A stretch of 64,000 bases of DNA from positions 5,610,501 to 5,674,500 of the forward strand of contig NZ_CP022219.1 in NCBI RefSeq assembly GCF_004114915.1, given 5' to 3'. Position 1 is the stretch's first letter. Every line of letters starts with the position of its first letter. Below, one piece after another: positions 8,685 to 17,648 of the stretch. The stretch is from Bradyrhizobium guangxiense. Its GTDB lineage: Bacteria > Pseudomonadota > Alphaproteobacteria > Rhizobiales > Xanthobacteraceae. A program made the position numbers and the translations under genes. The notes under the pieces were generated by a model. It searched no databases and was not told the DNA's origin. It saw nothing but the letters and a program-made list of their open reading frames with translations.

Positions 8685-8698
8685 TTGACTTGAGTCAA
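8685..8698. promoter_or_regulatory. FixK/FNR box between divergent units
   Basis: TTGACTTGAGTCAA matches TTGA-N6-TCAA. It is centred 67 bp from the GTG at 8624 (minus strand) and 75 bp from the ATG at 8767 (plus strand), so a single site could serve the HlyD unit, the PPK2 unit or both. Confidence 0.8.
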
Positions 8699-8766
8699 GG
8701 GAACGCGCTCTGCCCGCCCTAGCGTTTCCGGCATGCTGATTGGACAACCATCAGGAGCCGCTCGCC

Positions 8767-9219
8767 ATGCCCGGCCTAGACGATCTCATCCCCAGCGCCG
8801 CCCAGATTCGAAAGGAAGCCGCTCTCAAGGAAGCTGAAAAGGCGGAAGAATATGTCCGCCTCGCCGCCGCAGCCGAGGCCGAGAAGCGCGCGCTGATCGA
8901 ACGCTTGAGCAAACCCTCCGGCAAGAGCGAGGAGGAGAAGATCAAGCTCGCCTCCACCATCATCCAGCGTGCGGTGCGCAACGGCCTCACGGAAGTCATG
9001 GTTTATCGCTTCCCCAACTCGCTGTGCACCGACAAGGGACGCGCCATCAACCAGATGGAAAAGGGATGGGAGAACACCCTGACCGGAATCCCCAAGGAGA
9101 TCTTCCAGCTCTGGACCGATTATCTGAAGCCGCGCGGCTATCGCATCGCCTATCAGATCATCGATTTTCCTGGCGGCGTGCCCGGCGACATCGGCGTGAC
9201 CATTTCCTGGGACGATTAG
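8767..9219 (+). CDS. conserved hypothetical protein upstream of PPK2
   Basis: 150 residues, no signal peptide. The N-terminal 45 residues are a charged Ala/Glu/Lys helix likely to form a coiled coil (AAQIRKEAALKEAEKAEEY). The C-terminal part (VMVYRFPNSLCTDKG, GWENTLTGIPKEIFQLW, YQIIDFPGGVPGDIGV) looks like a compact folded domain that I do not recognise. The start at 8767 is preceded by an AGGAG site; a TTG at 8740 is a weaker alternative. It is 16 bases upstream of the polyphosphate kinase gene and should share its transcript. Confidence 0.8.
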   Translation: MPGLDDLIPSAAQIRKEAALKEAEKAEEYVRLAAAAEAEKRALIERLSKPSGKSEEEKIKLASTIIQRAVRNGLTEVMVYRFPNSLCTDKGRAINQMEKGWENTLTGIPKEIFQLWTDYLKPRGYRIAYQIIDFPGGVPGDIGVTISWDD

Positions 9220-9235
9220 CAGAGGGAAGGGTCGC

Positions 9236-10036
9236 ATGGCCAAGGGCGCAGCTGCGGAACGCATGAAGCGGAAGGATTACGAGAAGGAGCTCGAAAAGCT
9301 CCAGGTCGAGCTGTGTCACCTCCAGGACTATGTGCGGGAGAACAAGCTTCGCGTCATCATCCTGTTCGAGGGCCGGGACGCCGCCGGCAAGGGCGGCACG
9401 ATCAAGGCCATCACCGAGAAGGTCAGCCCGCGCGTGTTCCGGGTCGTCGCCCTGCCCGCGCCCTCCGACCGCGAGAAGACGCAGCTGTTCTTCCAGCGCT
9501 ACATGGAGCGGTTTCCGGCGGGCGGCGAGATCGTGATCTTCGACCGGAGCTGGTACAACCGCGCCGGCGTCGAATACGTCATGGGCTTCTGCACCCCCGC
9601 GGATCACCAGCGCTTCCTCACGCTATGCCCGCAGATGGAGAAATACGTCATCGACGGCGGCATCATCCTGGTCAAGATCTGGCTCGAGGTCGGCATGGAC
9701 GAGCAGGAGCGCCGCTTCAAGGCCCGCATCGACGACCCGGTGCGGCAATGGAAGCTCAGTCCGATGGATCTGGAATCGTTTCGGCGCTGGTACGACTATT
9801 CGCGGGCGCGCGACCTGATGCTGAAGAAGACCAGCACGAAGGATGCGCCCTGGTCCATCGTCCGCTCCGACGACAAGCGCAAAGCGCGACTGAACTGCAT
9901 CGCCCACATTCTGGGCGCCATCCCCTACAAACGCATCAAGAAGGACAAGATCAAGCTGCCGAAGCGCGCCGACAAGGGACGCTACAACGACCAGGCCAGC
10001 CTGAAGGGAATGAATTTCGTCGCCGAACGATATTGA
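9236..10036 (+). CDS. ppk2: polyphosphate kinase 2 (PPK2 family)
   Basis: 266 residues, typical for a one-domain PPK2. The Walker A motif GRDAAGKGG (46-54) and Walker B/lid motif FDRSWYNRAGVEYVMGF (about 102-118) are intact, as is the KARIDDPVRQWKLSPMD segment. PPK2 enzymes move phosphate between inorganic polyphosphate and nucleotides, mostly making GTP or ATP from GDP or ADP; the nucleotide preference cannot be read here. The position behind a FixK box suggests use of polyphosphate as an energy or phosphate reserve when oxygen is low, which is inference. Confidence 0.95.
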   Translation: MAKGAAAERMKRKDYEKELEKLQVELCHLQDYVRENKLRVIILFEGRDAAGKGGTIKAITEKVSPRVFRVVALPAPSDREKTQLFFQRYMERFPAGGEIVIFDRSWYNRAGVEYVMGFCTPADHQRFLTLCPQMEKYVIDGGIILVKIWLEVGMDEQERRFKARIDDPVRQWKLSPMDLESFRRWYDYSRARDLMLKKTSTKDAPWSIVRSDDKRKARLNCIAHILGAIPYKRIKKDKIKLPKRADKGRYNDQASLKGMNFVAERY

Positions 10037-10079
10037 AGCGCGAGCGAGCCGCGGTGACGCAGCCCGCCGGCTGTTCCGA

Positions 10080-10514
10080 TCACTTCAGACGGATCGTGCC
10101 CCCGCCGACGGCGGCCGACACTTCCGCACCGACCCTGGGACCGCTGAGCTGAAGGATGACGCCATTGCCGTTCTGCAGCTGCACGGCGCCGGCGCCTGCA
10201 GCAATGGCCCCACCCGCTCCACCCACCGCGTAGGAGCCTTCGATCGACGCCGGCCCCTTCAGATTGAGCGCGCGGCCGACGAACTTCGTGGTGGACGCCC
10301 CGATGGTGAGACCCACGCTCATGCCGGACACCGTGAATGGGTATTTCTTGCCCCGGTAGAGCAGAACGCCCTCGCCGCCACCGGCGCCAACGATAAAGCC
10401 ACCCTTGGTGAAAACGACCGCAACCTGGCCGGTGTCGGCACGCGCGGACGTGCTGAAGCCGGCAACGGCAGCGAGCGAGGCGACCAGGACGGCGCCGAAG
10501 GTCAGTTTTCTCAT
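10080..10514 (-). CDS. small secreted glycine-rich protein, paralogue of the 538-1002 gene
   Basis: 144 residues with a signal peptide ending near TSARA. The mature protein has GGFIVGAGGGEG, LLYRGKKYPFTVSGMSVG and a glycine/alanine-rich middle, matching the protein at 538-1002 in order and spacing. It starts 15 bases after the stop of the AspT-type exchanger gene and ends that operon. The family is not recognised. Its repeated placement behind FixK-box units suggests a shared periplasmic role, which is inference. Confidence 0.75.
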   Translation of the reverse strand: MRKLTFGAVLVASLAAVAGFSTSARADTGQVAVVFTKGGFIVGAGGGEGVLLYRGKKYPFTVSGMSVGLTIGASTTKFVGRALNLKGPASIEGSYAVGGAGGAIAAGAGAVQLQNGNGVILQLSGPRVGAEVSAAVGGGTIRLK

Positions 10515-10528
10515 GATGCATTTTCCCC

Positions 10529-12229
10529 TTATTGAGCCAGGATCATCGCGAAGTAGCCGAAGATGGTGAGCAGGATGCCCGAGACGGCGTAGCCAACCGG
10601 GAATCCGATCCAGGGCACGGAACTCTGGATCTCGACCGCGGCCTCGCGGCACGGGCCGGAATGCGAGCGCGCGCCGGCAACGCCGCCCATCAGCACCGCC
10701 GGATTGATCTTGAAGACGTGGAATCCGATCGCCCAGACAATGAAGGGCGGGATCGTGCACGCGATGAAGCCGACGATGAAGATCTTCAGCGCGACCGCAC
10801 CGGTGAGCTGGGCCAACAGGCCTGCGCCGGCATTGACGCCGACGATCGCGACGAACACGACGAGGCCGAGATCCTCGAGCACGTTTCGCGCCGCATTCGG
10901 CGTGTTGCCGAAGAAGCGCAGCCGCGACACGATGGACGACACGAGCACGCCGGACAGCAACAGGCCGCCGGCGTTGCCGAGGCCAACCTTGGCACCGAAG
11001 GCGGGGAATTCGACCATGCCGATGAGGAAGCCGATGATCATGCCGATCGACAGGGTCAGCAGGTCGGTCGAGGTGTTGGCACGCGCGATGCGGCCCCACA
11101 TCTCGCCGAGCTCATTGACCGCCGATTTCAGGCCGACCACCGAGACGATGTCCATGCGTTCCAGCTTGGTCTTCAGACCGGCCGGGATCTGCACGCCGCC
11201 ACGCTCAACCTTGGTCACCTGCAACTGACCGGCGATCGCCGTCTCGCGGAAGGATTCGAAGGTACGTCCGACGACGTCCTTGTTGAAGACCACGATCTCA
11301 GCCTGGTCCATGGGTATGCCGAGCGTCTTGGCGTCGGCGACCTCCGGACCAATCAGGCCCATCTTCTCGGTCAGATGCTCGGTCGCGCCGCCCAGCGCGA
11401 CGATATCGCCTTTCTGCAGCACGAGATCAGGATCAGCGCCCTGCGGCTCGCCATTACGCCCGACATTGACGATCCGGTATTCCGGATTGATCGCGCGGAA
11501 CTTGGCGATGCTCATCCCGACGGTTGCGGGATTTTCCAAGCGGTAGGCCCGCAGACCGAACTGGCGATAGCCGGTCAGGCCGCCGCCTTCGAGATCCTTG
11601 ACGCCGAATTCCTGCTCATACTGCTTCGCAGCGGCCTTGGCATCGACGCCCCACCAGCGCGGCAGATATTTGCAGATCAGGATGATGCCGACGGTGCCCC
11701 AGATATAGGTGATCCCGTAGGACAGGGCGATCATGCCGGAGGCATCCTCAGGCTTCATGCCCGGAGGCAGTTTCACGACTCCCGACGTGACGGCCTGCTC
11801 GGCCGAGCCGATCGCTGCCGACATGGTCTGCGACCCCGCCAGCATGCCGCCGGCCGCTCCTGGCGGAAGCGCGAACAGCTTTGCGCCGAGCACCACCAGC
11901 GCCAAGCCGATCACGCTCGACACCACCGCGAGGAACAGGAACTTGATGCCGTCCCCCCTCAGGCTGTTGACGAAGGACGGGCCCACGCGCAGGCCGACGC
12001 CATACATGAAGAGATAGTAGAACAGGCTCTTGGCGAAGTTGTTCAGCTCCAGCTTCACGCCGTAGCTGGATGCCCAGACCGAGATGCCCGCGCCGACCAC
12101 GATGGCACCGGCGACCATGCCGAGGCCATAACCCTTGATGCTGGCCCGGCCGATATAGACGGCGAGACCGACCACGAAGAACAGCAGCAGATACGGGTAC
12201 TGCTGCAGGAACTGGAAAAATGCCTGCAT
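10529..12229 (-). CDS. AspT-type aspartate:alanine exchanger family transporter
   Basis: 566 residues. Two hydrophobic halves (about 1-170 and 390-566), each with the YidE/YbjL duplication pattern (MYGVGLRVGPSFVNSLRG; LAGSQTMSAAIGSAEQA), flank a soluble TrkA-C-like domain (AYRLENPATVGMSIAKF, LVLQKGDIVALGG). This is the aspartate:alanine exchanger family, whose type member swaps an amino acid for its decarboxylation product and so generates proton motive force. It lies 18 bases behind a PLP decarboxylase gene, so a decarboxylase/antiporter cycle is a reasonable inference; the real substrate is not known. The ATG at 12229 has a GGAGGGG site. Confidence 0.88.
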   Translation of the reverse strand: MQAFFQFLQQYPYLLLFFVVGLAVYIGRASIKGYGLGMVAGAIVVGAGISVWASSYGVKLELNNFAKSLFYYLFMYGVGLRVGPSFVNSLRGDGIKFLFLAVVSSVIGLALVVLGAKLFALPPGAAGGMLAGSQTMSAAIGSAEQAVTSGVVKLPPGMKPEDASGMIALSYGITYIWGTVGIILICKYLPRWWGVDAKAAAKQYEQEFGVKDLEGGGLTGYRQFGLRAYRLENPATVGMSIAKFRAINPEYRIVNVGRNGEPQGADPDLVLQKGDIVALGGATEHLTEKMGLIGPEVADAKTLGIPMDQAEIVVFNKDVVGRTFESFRETAIAGQLQVTKVERGGVQIPAGLKTKLERMDIVSVVGLKSAVNELGEMWGRIARANTSTDLLTLSIGMIIGFLIGMVEFPAFGAKVGLGNAGGLLLSGVLVSSIVSRLRFFGNTPNAARNVLEDLGLVVFVAIVGVNAGAGLLAQLTGAVALKIFIVGFIACTIPPFIVWAIGFHVFKINPAVLMGGVAGARSHSGPCREAAVEIQSSVPWIGFPVGYAVSGILLTIFGYFAMILAQ

Positions 12230-12247
12230 GTTGGTCCCCTCCAAGCC

Positions 12248-15001
12248 TTAGGATGCGGCCTTGAGCTTCGCCTGCGCGCCGGGTTTTGGCCGGCCGAGCT
12301 TCGCCAAGGCTTCGCTGCGCACGAGCTTCAGGCCCTCCTTGGCGTCGTAGCCATGGATCTCCTTCACATCGAGCTTGCGCATGAAGTCGATGGTCTCCTG
12401 GGTGATGACCTGGCCGGGCACCATGATCGGGAAGCCCGGCGGATACGGAATGACGAAATTGGCCGAGACGAGCTCGGGCCCGGCCTTCAGCCGCCGATCG
12501 ATCTCGGGATCGTTGAGACGGATGTGCTCGCAGCCGGCGACGTCATAGGCCGCATAGAAGCCGCTGCGGATGTCGCCTTCGTTGGTCTTGGTACCGGCAT
12601 CGCCGCGGAAGCTCGGGTGGAAGTGCGAGAAGTTCGGCAGGTCGGGCACATCCTTCATCAGGCTCGTCACCCGTGCCTCGAAGGTCTTCCGGGCATTGGC
12701 GCCGCCCTGGGCAAGGCCGCGGTCGATCTCGCCCGCGATCTCGGCGAGCACGCGAATGAGATGTGCGACATCGCTGCGGGTGTTGTTGATGTTGGACTGG
12801 ACCAGCACCGAGTTGCGCGAGGTCTTGTTGACCTGGATGTTGTACTCGTTGGCGAGAATCCCCTTGAACTGCGTACCGTCGAACCCGGCCATGCCGCACA
12901 CCAGCGTCATGCGGGTCGGGTCGAGGCAGAACTCGTCGTCGTCCAGGCTCTTGAGCGTGTTCGCCCAGTTGACGCCGGGCGCGAGGAAGTCGGTGAAGCC
13001 GCTCTGGCGGTATTGCGCCGGCACCATGGCGTCGGCACCGAGGATGCGGAAATATTTCGAGATCAGCGGATTGTTGTTGACCGCCTGGCGGATCGCGAAC
13101 GCGATCTCGATCGCATTGGCGACGAGGCCATAGCCTTCCAGCTCCATCTGCCGCCGCGAGATATCGAGGCTGGCGATCAGCTGCTGGTTCGGACTGGTCG
13201 AGGCGTGGGTAAACACCGCCTCCTTGAACTGCTGCTCGACGGTGTGGAATTCGACGTCCTTGACCGAGAGCATCGAACCTTGGCGGATCGCCGACATCGA
13301 CTTGTGGGTCGAGTTGGTCTGGTAGACACGCAGCCGGATCTTGCGCGGGTCCGGGATCAGCCGGGTCTTGAGCAGCATTTCGTCGGACGGATTCTTGCCG
13401 AGCTCGGCCTGCTGCTTCTCATAGGCCGCGACCGACTTGGGATCGCGCATCCACGCCTCGATCTCGTTGGCCGCGCCCAATCCGGTGCGGCGGCGCAGGA
13501 ACGGCGAGAAGCGCGCGAAGCCGAACCAGGCCTCGTCCCAGAGGAAGATCAGGTCGGGCTTGATGGCGAGGCATTCCTCCATCACCCGCCTTGTGTTGTA
13601 GATGTGGCCGTCGAAGGTGCAGTTGGTCAGATCGATCATCTTGACGCGATCGAGCCGGCCATCGGCCTTGGCGTTGAGCAGCGCCTGCTTGATGGTCTTC
13701 AGCGGCACCGCGCCGTACATCGAATATTCCGTCATCGGGAAGGCTTCGACGTAGAGCGGTTGCGCACCGGCCAGCACCATGCCGTAGTGATGCGACTTAT
13801 GGCAGTTGCGATCGACGATCGCGATGTCGCCGGGCGCGAGCAGCGCCTGCACCGCCATCTTGTTCGACGTCGAAGTGCCGTTTGTGACAAAAAAGACGCG
13901 ATCGGCACCGAGCGCCCTCGCCGCCTTCTCCTGCGCCTTCTTGATGTTGCCGGTCGGCTCCAGCATGCTGTCGAGGCCGCCCGTGGTGGCGCTGCTCTCG
14001 GCCAGGAACAGGTTCGGGCCGTAGAACTCGCCCATGTCGCGGATCCAGTCGGACTTGAAGATCGACTTGCCGCGAGCGATCGGCAGCGCATGGAAAGTGC
14101 CGATCGGGCGCTGCGCGTATTTCTTGAGATTATCGAAGAACGGCGTGTCGTAGCGATCCTGGATGCCTTCCAGGATCGACAGGTGCAGCTCCAGAAGCTC
14201 TTCCACCGAATAGAAGATGCGGCGGACGACGCTGGCCTCGGGATTGCCGGCCAGCTCCTCCACGTCGCGATTGGAGATCATGTAGAGATCGAGCTCGGGC
14301 CTGACGCGCTTGATGATCTGGGCAAGCCGCAGCGCCGAGGCGTCGGTTTCGTCGTTGAGGCCGGCCGAGGCCATGATCGAGCGCAGCACCGGCGCATCGT
14401 GGCGCGAACGCAGCCCAAAGCCGTCGTTGACGATAACCGCACCGATGTTCGGATTGAGAATCGTCGCGCAGAAAGCGTCCTCCAGGCTGCCGACGATGAC
14501 AGGTTCATAGATGAAAGCATCGACCGGGCGTCGCAGCTTGCGCCATTCCGCGGCCAGTGTCGGCCATTGGGAGGATGACACGCCGGTGACGACCAGGGTC
14601 TCGAAATAGGGCCGGCGCGCGACATGCGCGCCGAAGCTCGGCGGCACCAGCTCGGGCGCATCGCCATTACCTTCATCCCTGGCGCTCCAATCGCCGGCAT
14701 GCTGGCGGAAGGATCGCGTCGCAAGTGCCTGGGCAATCCTCGTTGCAAGGGCGAACGACGTCGCACCGTCCCCCGCAGCCGCGGCTTCCCGCAGCGCCGC
14801 CATCAGCTGCAGACCGGGATAGCCGTGATACTCTTCGGTGATCGAGAGATCGGCCAGCGCCGCATCATAGGCCGCGCGATTGCCCACGCGAGCCCAGGTC
14901 TTTGCCGCCTCCACGAGGTCCCGCCAGTCGTCCGCCCGCGCTCCCGGGCCGGAAAAGAACTGGTCGATGCGATGATGTGCGGGCTTCGCCTCTTTGGACA
15001 T
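12248..15001 (-). CDS. Orn/Lys/Arg-type PLP-dependent decarboxylase, long form
   Basis: 917 residues, longer than the 710-760 of E. coli lysine, ornithine and arginine decarboxylases. The N-terminal 110 residues are extra and mostly helical. A receiver-like wing region follows (about 115-260: FETLVVTGVSSSQWP, AVIVNDGFGLRSRHD), then the fold-type I PLP domain with FFVTNGTSTSNKMA, DRNCHKSHHYG, FLWDEAWFGFARF and the PLP-binding Lys567 in NSTHKSMSAIRQGS. The C-terminal domain contains PYPPGFPIMVPGQ, typical of the family. The substrate cannot be assigned from sequence. An ATG at 15001 with a GGAGAG site sets the start, 66 bp after a FixK box centre. It is first gene of an operon with the AspT-type exchanger. 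Confidence 0.9.
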   Translation of the reverse strand: MSKEAKPAHHRIDQFFSGPGARADDWRDLVEAAKTWARVGNRAAYDAALADLSITEEYHGYPGLQLMAALREAAAAGDGATSFALATRIAQALATRSFRQHAGDWSARDEGNGDAPELVPPSFGAHVARRPYFETLVVTGVSSSQWPTLAAEWRKLRRPVDAFIYEPVIVGSLEDAFCATILNPNIGAVIVNDGFGLRSRHDAPVLRSIMASAGLNDETDASALRLAQIIKRVRPELDLYMISNRDVEELAGNPEASVVRRIFYSVEELLELHLSILEGIQDRYDTPFFDNLKKYAQRPIGTFHALPIARGKSIFKSDWIRDMGEFYGPNLFLAESSATTGGLDSMLEPTGNIKKAQEKAARALGADRVFFVTNGTSTSNKMAVQALLAPGDIAIVDRNCHKSHHYGMVLAGAQPLYVEAFPMTEYSMYGAVPLKTIKQALLNAKADGRLDRVKMIDLTNCTFDGHIYNTRRVMEECLAIKPDLIFLWDEAWFGFARFSPFLRRRTGLGAANEIEAWMRDPKSVAAYEKQQAELGKNPSDEMLLKTRLIPDPRKIRLRVYQTNSTHKSMSAIRQGSMLSVKDVEFHTVEQQFKEAVFTHASTSPNQQLIASLDISRRQMELEGYGLVANAIEIAFAIRQAVNNNPLISKYFRILGADAMVPAQYRQSGFTDFLAPGVNWANTLKSLDDDEFCLDPTRMTLVCGMAGFDGTQFKGILANEYNIQVNKTSRNSVLVQSNINNTRSDVAHLIRVLAEIAGEIDRGLAQGGANARKTFEARVTSLMKDVPDLPNFSHFHPSFRGDAGTKTNEGDIRSGFYAAYDVAGCEHIRLNDPEIDRRLKAGPELVSANFVIPYPPGFPIMVPGQVITQETIDFMRKLDVKEIHGYDAKEGLKLVRSEALAKLGRPKPGAQAKLKAAS

Positions 15002-15060
15002 CTGTCTCTCCCGATCCTTGCGAGTGATGCGGGATCGTGAGTGGGCCGCCGGTCGCTCCA

Positions 15061-15074
15061 TTGATCCAAGTCAA
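15061..15074. promoter_or_regulatory. FixK/FNR box upstream of the decarboxylase-exchanger operon
   Basis: TTGATCCAAGTCAA matches TTGA-N6-TCAA and is centred 66 bp before the ATG at 15001. Confidence 0.8.
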
Positions 15075-15130
15075 CGGTCACGTGCATTCTGAGAGCCGGG
15101 GCCGTATCCAGGCCGGAGCGGATGGCCGAT

Positions 15131-15811
15131 TCATCGCCCGCCCTCCGAACGCGCCCCTTCGCAGCGCAGCAACACGAGCAACAGCGCCACCACGGGCAGG
15201 CCCAGCGCAAGATCGGGGATGCTCTTGGTGGCAAAAGCACCGGCCGCGGCACCGAAACCGAACACGGCACATAACGCGAAGAAGATGCCCGAGCGGCGCA
15301 GCGTTCCGACCGGCGCGCCGCCGGACGCGACCGCGAAGATCGTCTCGATCGCCTGGCGCAGATTGCCGGTGAGCATCACCGTGCTGCAAGCGGTGCCTTC
15401 GACCCTGGTGAACGTCGCAGCCTGCATCGCCGCAACGAAGGAGATACCGAGCGTGCCGGCGGCATCCGGCAGACGATTGTGCAGGATGCCGACCGCAATG
15501 AGGAGGATGATCTCGACCAGGGTGCTGATCGCATTGGCGCGCTCGCCGGCGGCACGGCGCAGCCATGCCGCGATCACGACGCCAAAGACGAAAGCCACGA
15601 TCGGCGGCACGAAGTGCAGCGCCTCCGTCCAGTTGCCGGCGGTCGCATAGACCCAGAGTAAGATCAGATTGGCGGTCTGGGCATTCGCCATCACGCCGTG
15701 GATGATCCAAGTGTAGGCGTCGATATAGCCGCCGGCGAAGGCGAGCAGCAATACGATCCCGACCGTCTCGTCCCGGCGGATCGCTCCGGCTGCGACGTCC
15801 AGGGTGCTCAT
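15131..15811 (-). CDS. DUF1275 (YoaK-type) integral membrane protein
   Basis: 226 residues with six or so hydrophobic helices. The opening LLAFAGGYIDAYTWIIHGVMANAQTANLI and the later AATFTRVEGTACSTVMLTGNLRQ are the two hallmark blocks of DUF1275, a family of small membrane proteins of unknown transport role. The ATG at 15811 is 73 bp from the centre of the FixK box it shares with the divergent exchanger operon. The longer reading from 15913 would cover that box and is not used. Confidence 0.88.
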   Translation of the reverse strand: MSTLDVAAGAIRRDETVGIVLLLAFAGGYIDAYTWIIHGVMANAQTANLILLWVYATAGNWTEALHFVPPIVAFVFGVVIAAWLRRAAGERANAISTLVEIILLIAVGILHNRLPDAAGTLGISFVAAMQAATFTRVEGTACSTVMLTGNLRQAIETIFAVASGGAPVGTLRRSGIFFALCAVFGFGAAAGAFATKSIPDLALGLPVVALLLVLLRCEGARSEGGR

Positions 15812-15877
15812 GTCGGCAATAGGCGCTGTCGCGAACGGTCCATCGCGCCATAGGCATCGCCTCGTCTCCACTGAGGC

Positions 15878-15891
15878 TTGATCTGGATCAA
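15878..15891. promoter_or_regulatory. FixK/FNR box between DUF1275 and exchanger operons
   Basis: TTGATCTGGATCAA is a symmetric FixK-type palindrome centred 73 bp from the minus-strand start at 15811 and 63 bp from the plus-strand start at 15948. Confidence 0.82.
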
Positions 15892-15947
15892 GCAAATGTC
15901 CTGGCAGCACCAATCAAATCGCGTCAACGCGCCGGGGGAATGCGACC

Positions 15948-17636
15948 ATGGAAACCGTCAGGTGGATCATCACCGCTGCACCGGAGATATTTCTGCTGCT
16001 CGCGATCGCGATCGGCACCATCTTCGGTCGCATCAGGGTCCGCGGTTTCGCCATCGGTACCACCGCCTGCATCCTCATCGTGTCCGTGCTGCTCGGACAG
16101 CTCGGCCATTTCGCGTTTCCCGCGTTGTTGCGGGTGATCCTGTTCAGCCTGTTCGTGTTCACGATCGGCTATCGATCCGGCCCCGAATTCTTCGCATCGC
16201 TGAGCGTCCGCACGCTCGCCCAGGTGGCTCTGGCGTTGGTGCTGGGCGGTACGGGTCTCGCCATCGTGCTGTTGTTCGCTCACGGTTTCGGGCTCGATCC
16301 CGGCACCGCTTCGGGGATTGCGGCCGGAGCGCTGACGCAATCGTCGGTGATCGGAACGGCGTCGGGCGCATTGGCCCAGCTCGGCCTGCCCAAGGACATA
16401 TTGAGCCAGCAGGAGGCGAACATCGCGGCGGGCTACGCGGTGACCTACGTGCTCGGTTATATCCTGACGCTGCTGTTCGTCCCCTTCGTTGCGCCGAGAT
16501 TGATGAGAATCGACCTGAAGGCCGAGGCCAAGAAGCTGGAGGCGGAGCTCGCCGGCGGCGATCCGCCGAAGACCGAAAACCTGTCCTATCGCAAATTCCA
16601 GGCGCGCGCCTATCGCGTGACCGCGGGCGCCGGCCGGACCGTCAAGTCGATCGAGGAGGAAATCGGAAGCCGCACGGTCATCGAGCGCATCGTCCGCCAA
16701 GGCGCGGACGTCGAGCCGCATTTGGAGACCGTGCTCGAGGCCGGCGACGACATCGTCATTGCGGGGCGCACTGCGGTCATTGTCGCGGCCAGGCCGATCA
16801 TCGGCACCGAAATCGATGCCGACGAGATCCTGAAAGCCGTCCCCGGCAACGTGCTGGAAGTGCTCGTCGACAATCGCCATCTCCATGGCCGCTCGATCCA
16901 GGAGATCGCGACGCGCGTCGGCACCGACGCCCGCGGCGTTTTTCTGCGTGCGCTCAGCCGCATGGGCCGCGAGGTGCCCTTAAGTGCGGACACGCGGGTC
17001 TATGTCGGCGACGTCATGACGCTCGTCGGCAGCACCCGCAATATCGAACGTGCGGCAAAGGCGATCGGCCAGATCCTGCGCTCGGGCGATCGCACCGACA
17101 TCGCGTTTCTTGCCGCCGGCATCGCCGCAGGCCTGCTCGCCGGGCTCGTCAGCTTTAAGATCGGCGGCGTTGCCCTGACGCTCGGCGGTGGCGGCGGGGC
17201 CTTGATCGCCGGCCTCGTCTGCGGCTGGCTGCGGTCGCGCAAGCCGACCATGGGTGCATTGCCTCCGGCAGCGCAACAGACCCTGAGCGATCTTGGATTG
17301 GGCGGCTTTATCGCAGCGATCGGCCTTGGCAACGGCGCGGCCGCCTGGGCCGCGATCCAGGCTCACGGACTGCTTCTGGTCGGCATGGGACTGGTCATCA
17401 CAATCGTGCCGCTGATTGTCGCGACGCTGTTTGCCTACCACGTGCTGCGCATGAATCCGGTCATAACCTGCGGCGCCCTGGCCGGCGCCATGACAGTCGA
17501 TGCCGCGGTGACCGGCGCATGCGAGGTCGCCGAGAGCCAGACGCCGGTTCTCGGCGTCGCCGTGCCCTACGCGGTCGGAAACGTGGTGCTCACCGTCCTC
17601 GGACCGATCATCGTAGCCGCAACCTACAGCGGATGA
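15948..17636 (+). CDS. second AspT-type exchanger family transporter
   Basis: 562 residues with the same layout as the protein at 10529-12229: an N-terminal membrane half (about 1-180: FTIGYRSGPEFFASLSVR, GALTQSSVIGTASGAL), central TrkA-C-like soluble domains (about 215-385: YRVTAGAGRTVKSIEEEI, TVLEAGDDIVIAGR) and a C-terminal membrane half (about 390-562, with GALAGAMTVDAAVTGACEVAE). Substrate unknown. The two copies face away from each other around the DUF1275 gene. A secreted hydrolase follows after 12 bases, so these genes form one transcript behind the FixK box at 15878. Confidence 0.88.
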   Translation: METVRWIITAAPEIFLLLAIAIGTIFGRIRVRGFAIGTTACILIVSVLLGQLGHFAFPALLRVILFSLFVFTIGYRSGPEFFASLSVRTLAQVALALVLGGTGLAIVLLFAHGFGLDPGTASGIAAGALTQSSVIGTASGALAQLGLPKDILSQQEANIAAGYAVTYVLGYILTLLFVPFVAPRLMRIDLKAEAKKLEAELAGGDPPKTENLSYRKFQARAYRVTAGAGRTVKSIEEEIGSRTVIERIVRQGADVEPHLETVLEAGDDIVIAGRTAVIVAARPIIGTEIDADEILKAVPGNVLEVLVDNRHLHGRSIQEIATRVGTDARGVFLRALSRMGREVPLSADTRVYVGDVMTLVGSTRNIERAAKAIGQILRSGDRTDIAFLAAGIAAGLLAGLVSFKIGGVALTLGGGGGALIAGLVCGWLRSRKPTMGALPPAAQQTLSDLGLGGFIAAIGLGNGAAAWAAIQAHGLLLVGMGLVITIVPLIVATLFAYHVLRMNPVITCGALAGAMTVDAAVTGACEVAESQTPVLGVAVPYAVGNVVLTVLGPIIVAATYSG

Positions 17637-17648
17637 TGGAGTCTCCTC

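Noticed and set aside
10532..14578. A 1348-residue open frame on the plus strand
   Set aside because: It is antisense to the decarboxylase and exchanger genes, which have clear family motifs. High GC keeps such frames open; its product is low in complexity and has no domain.
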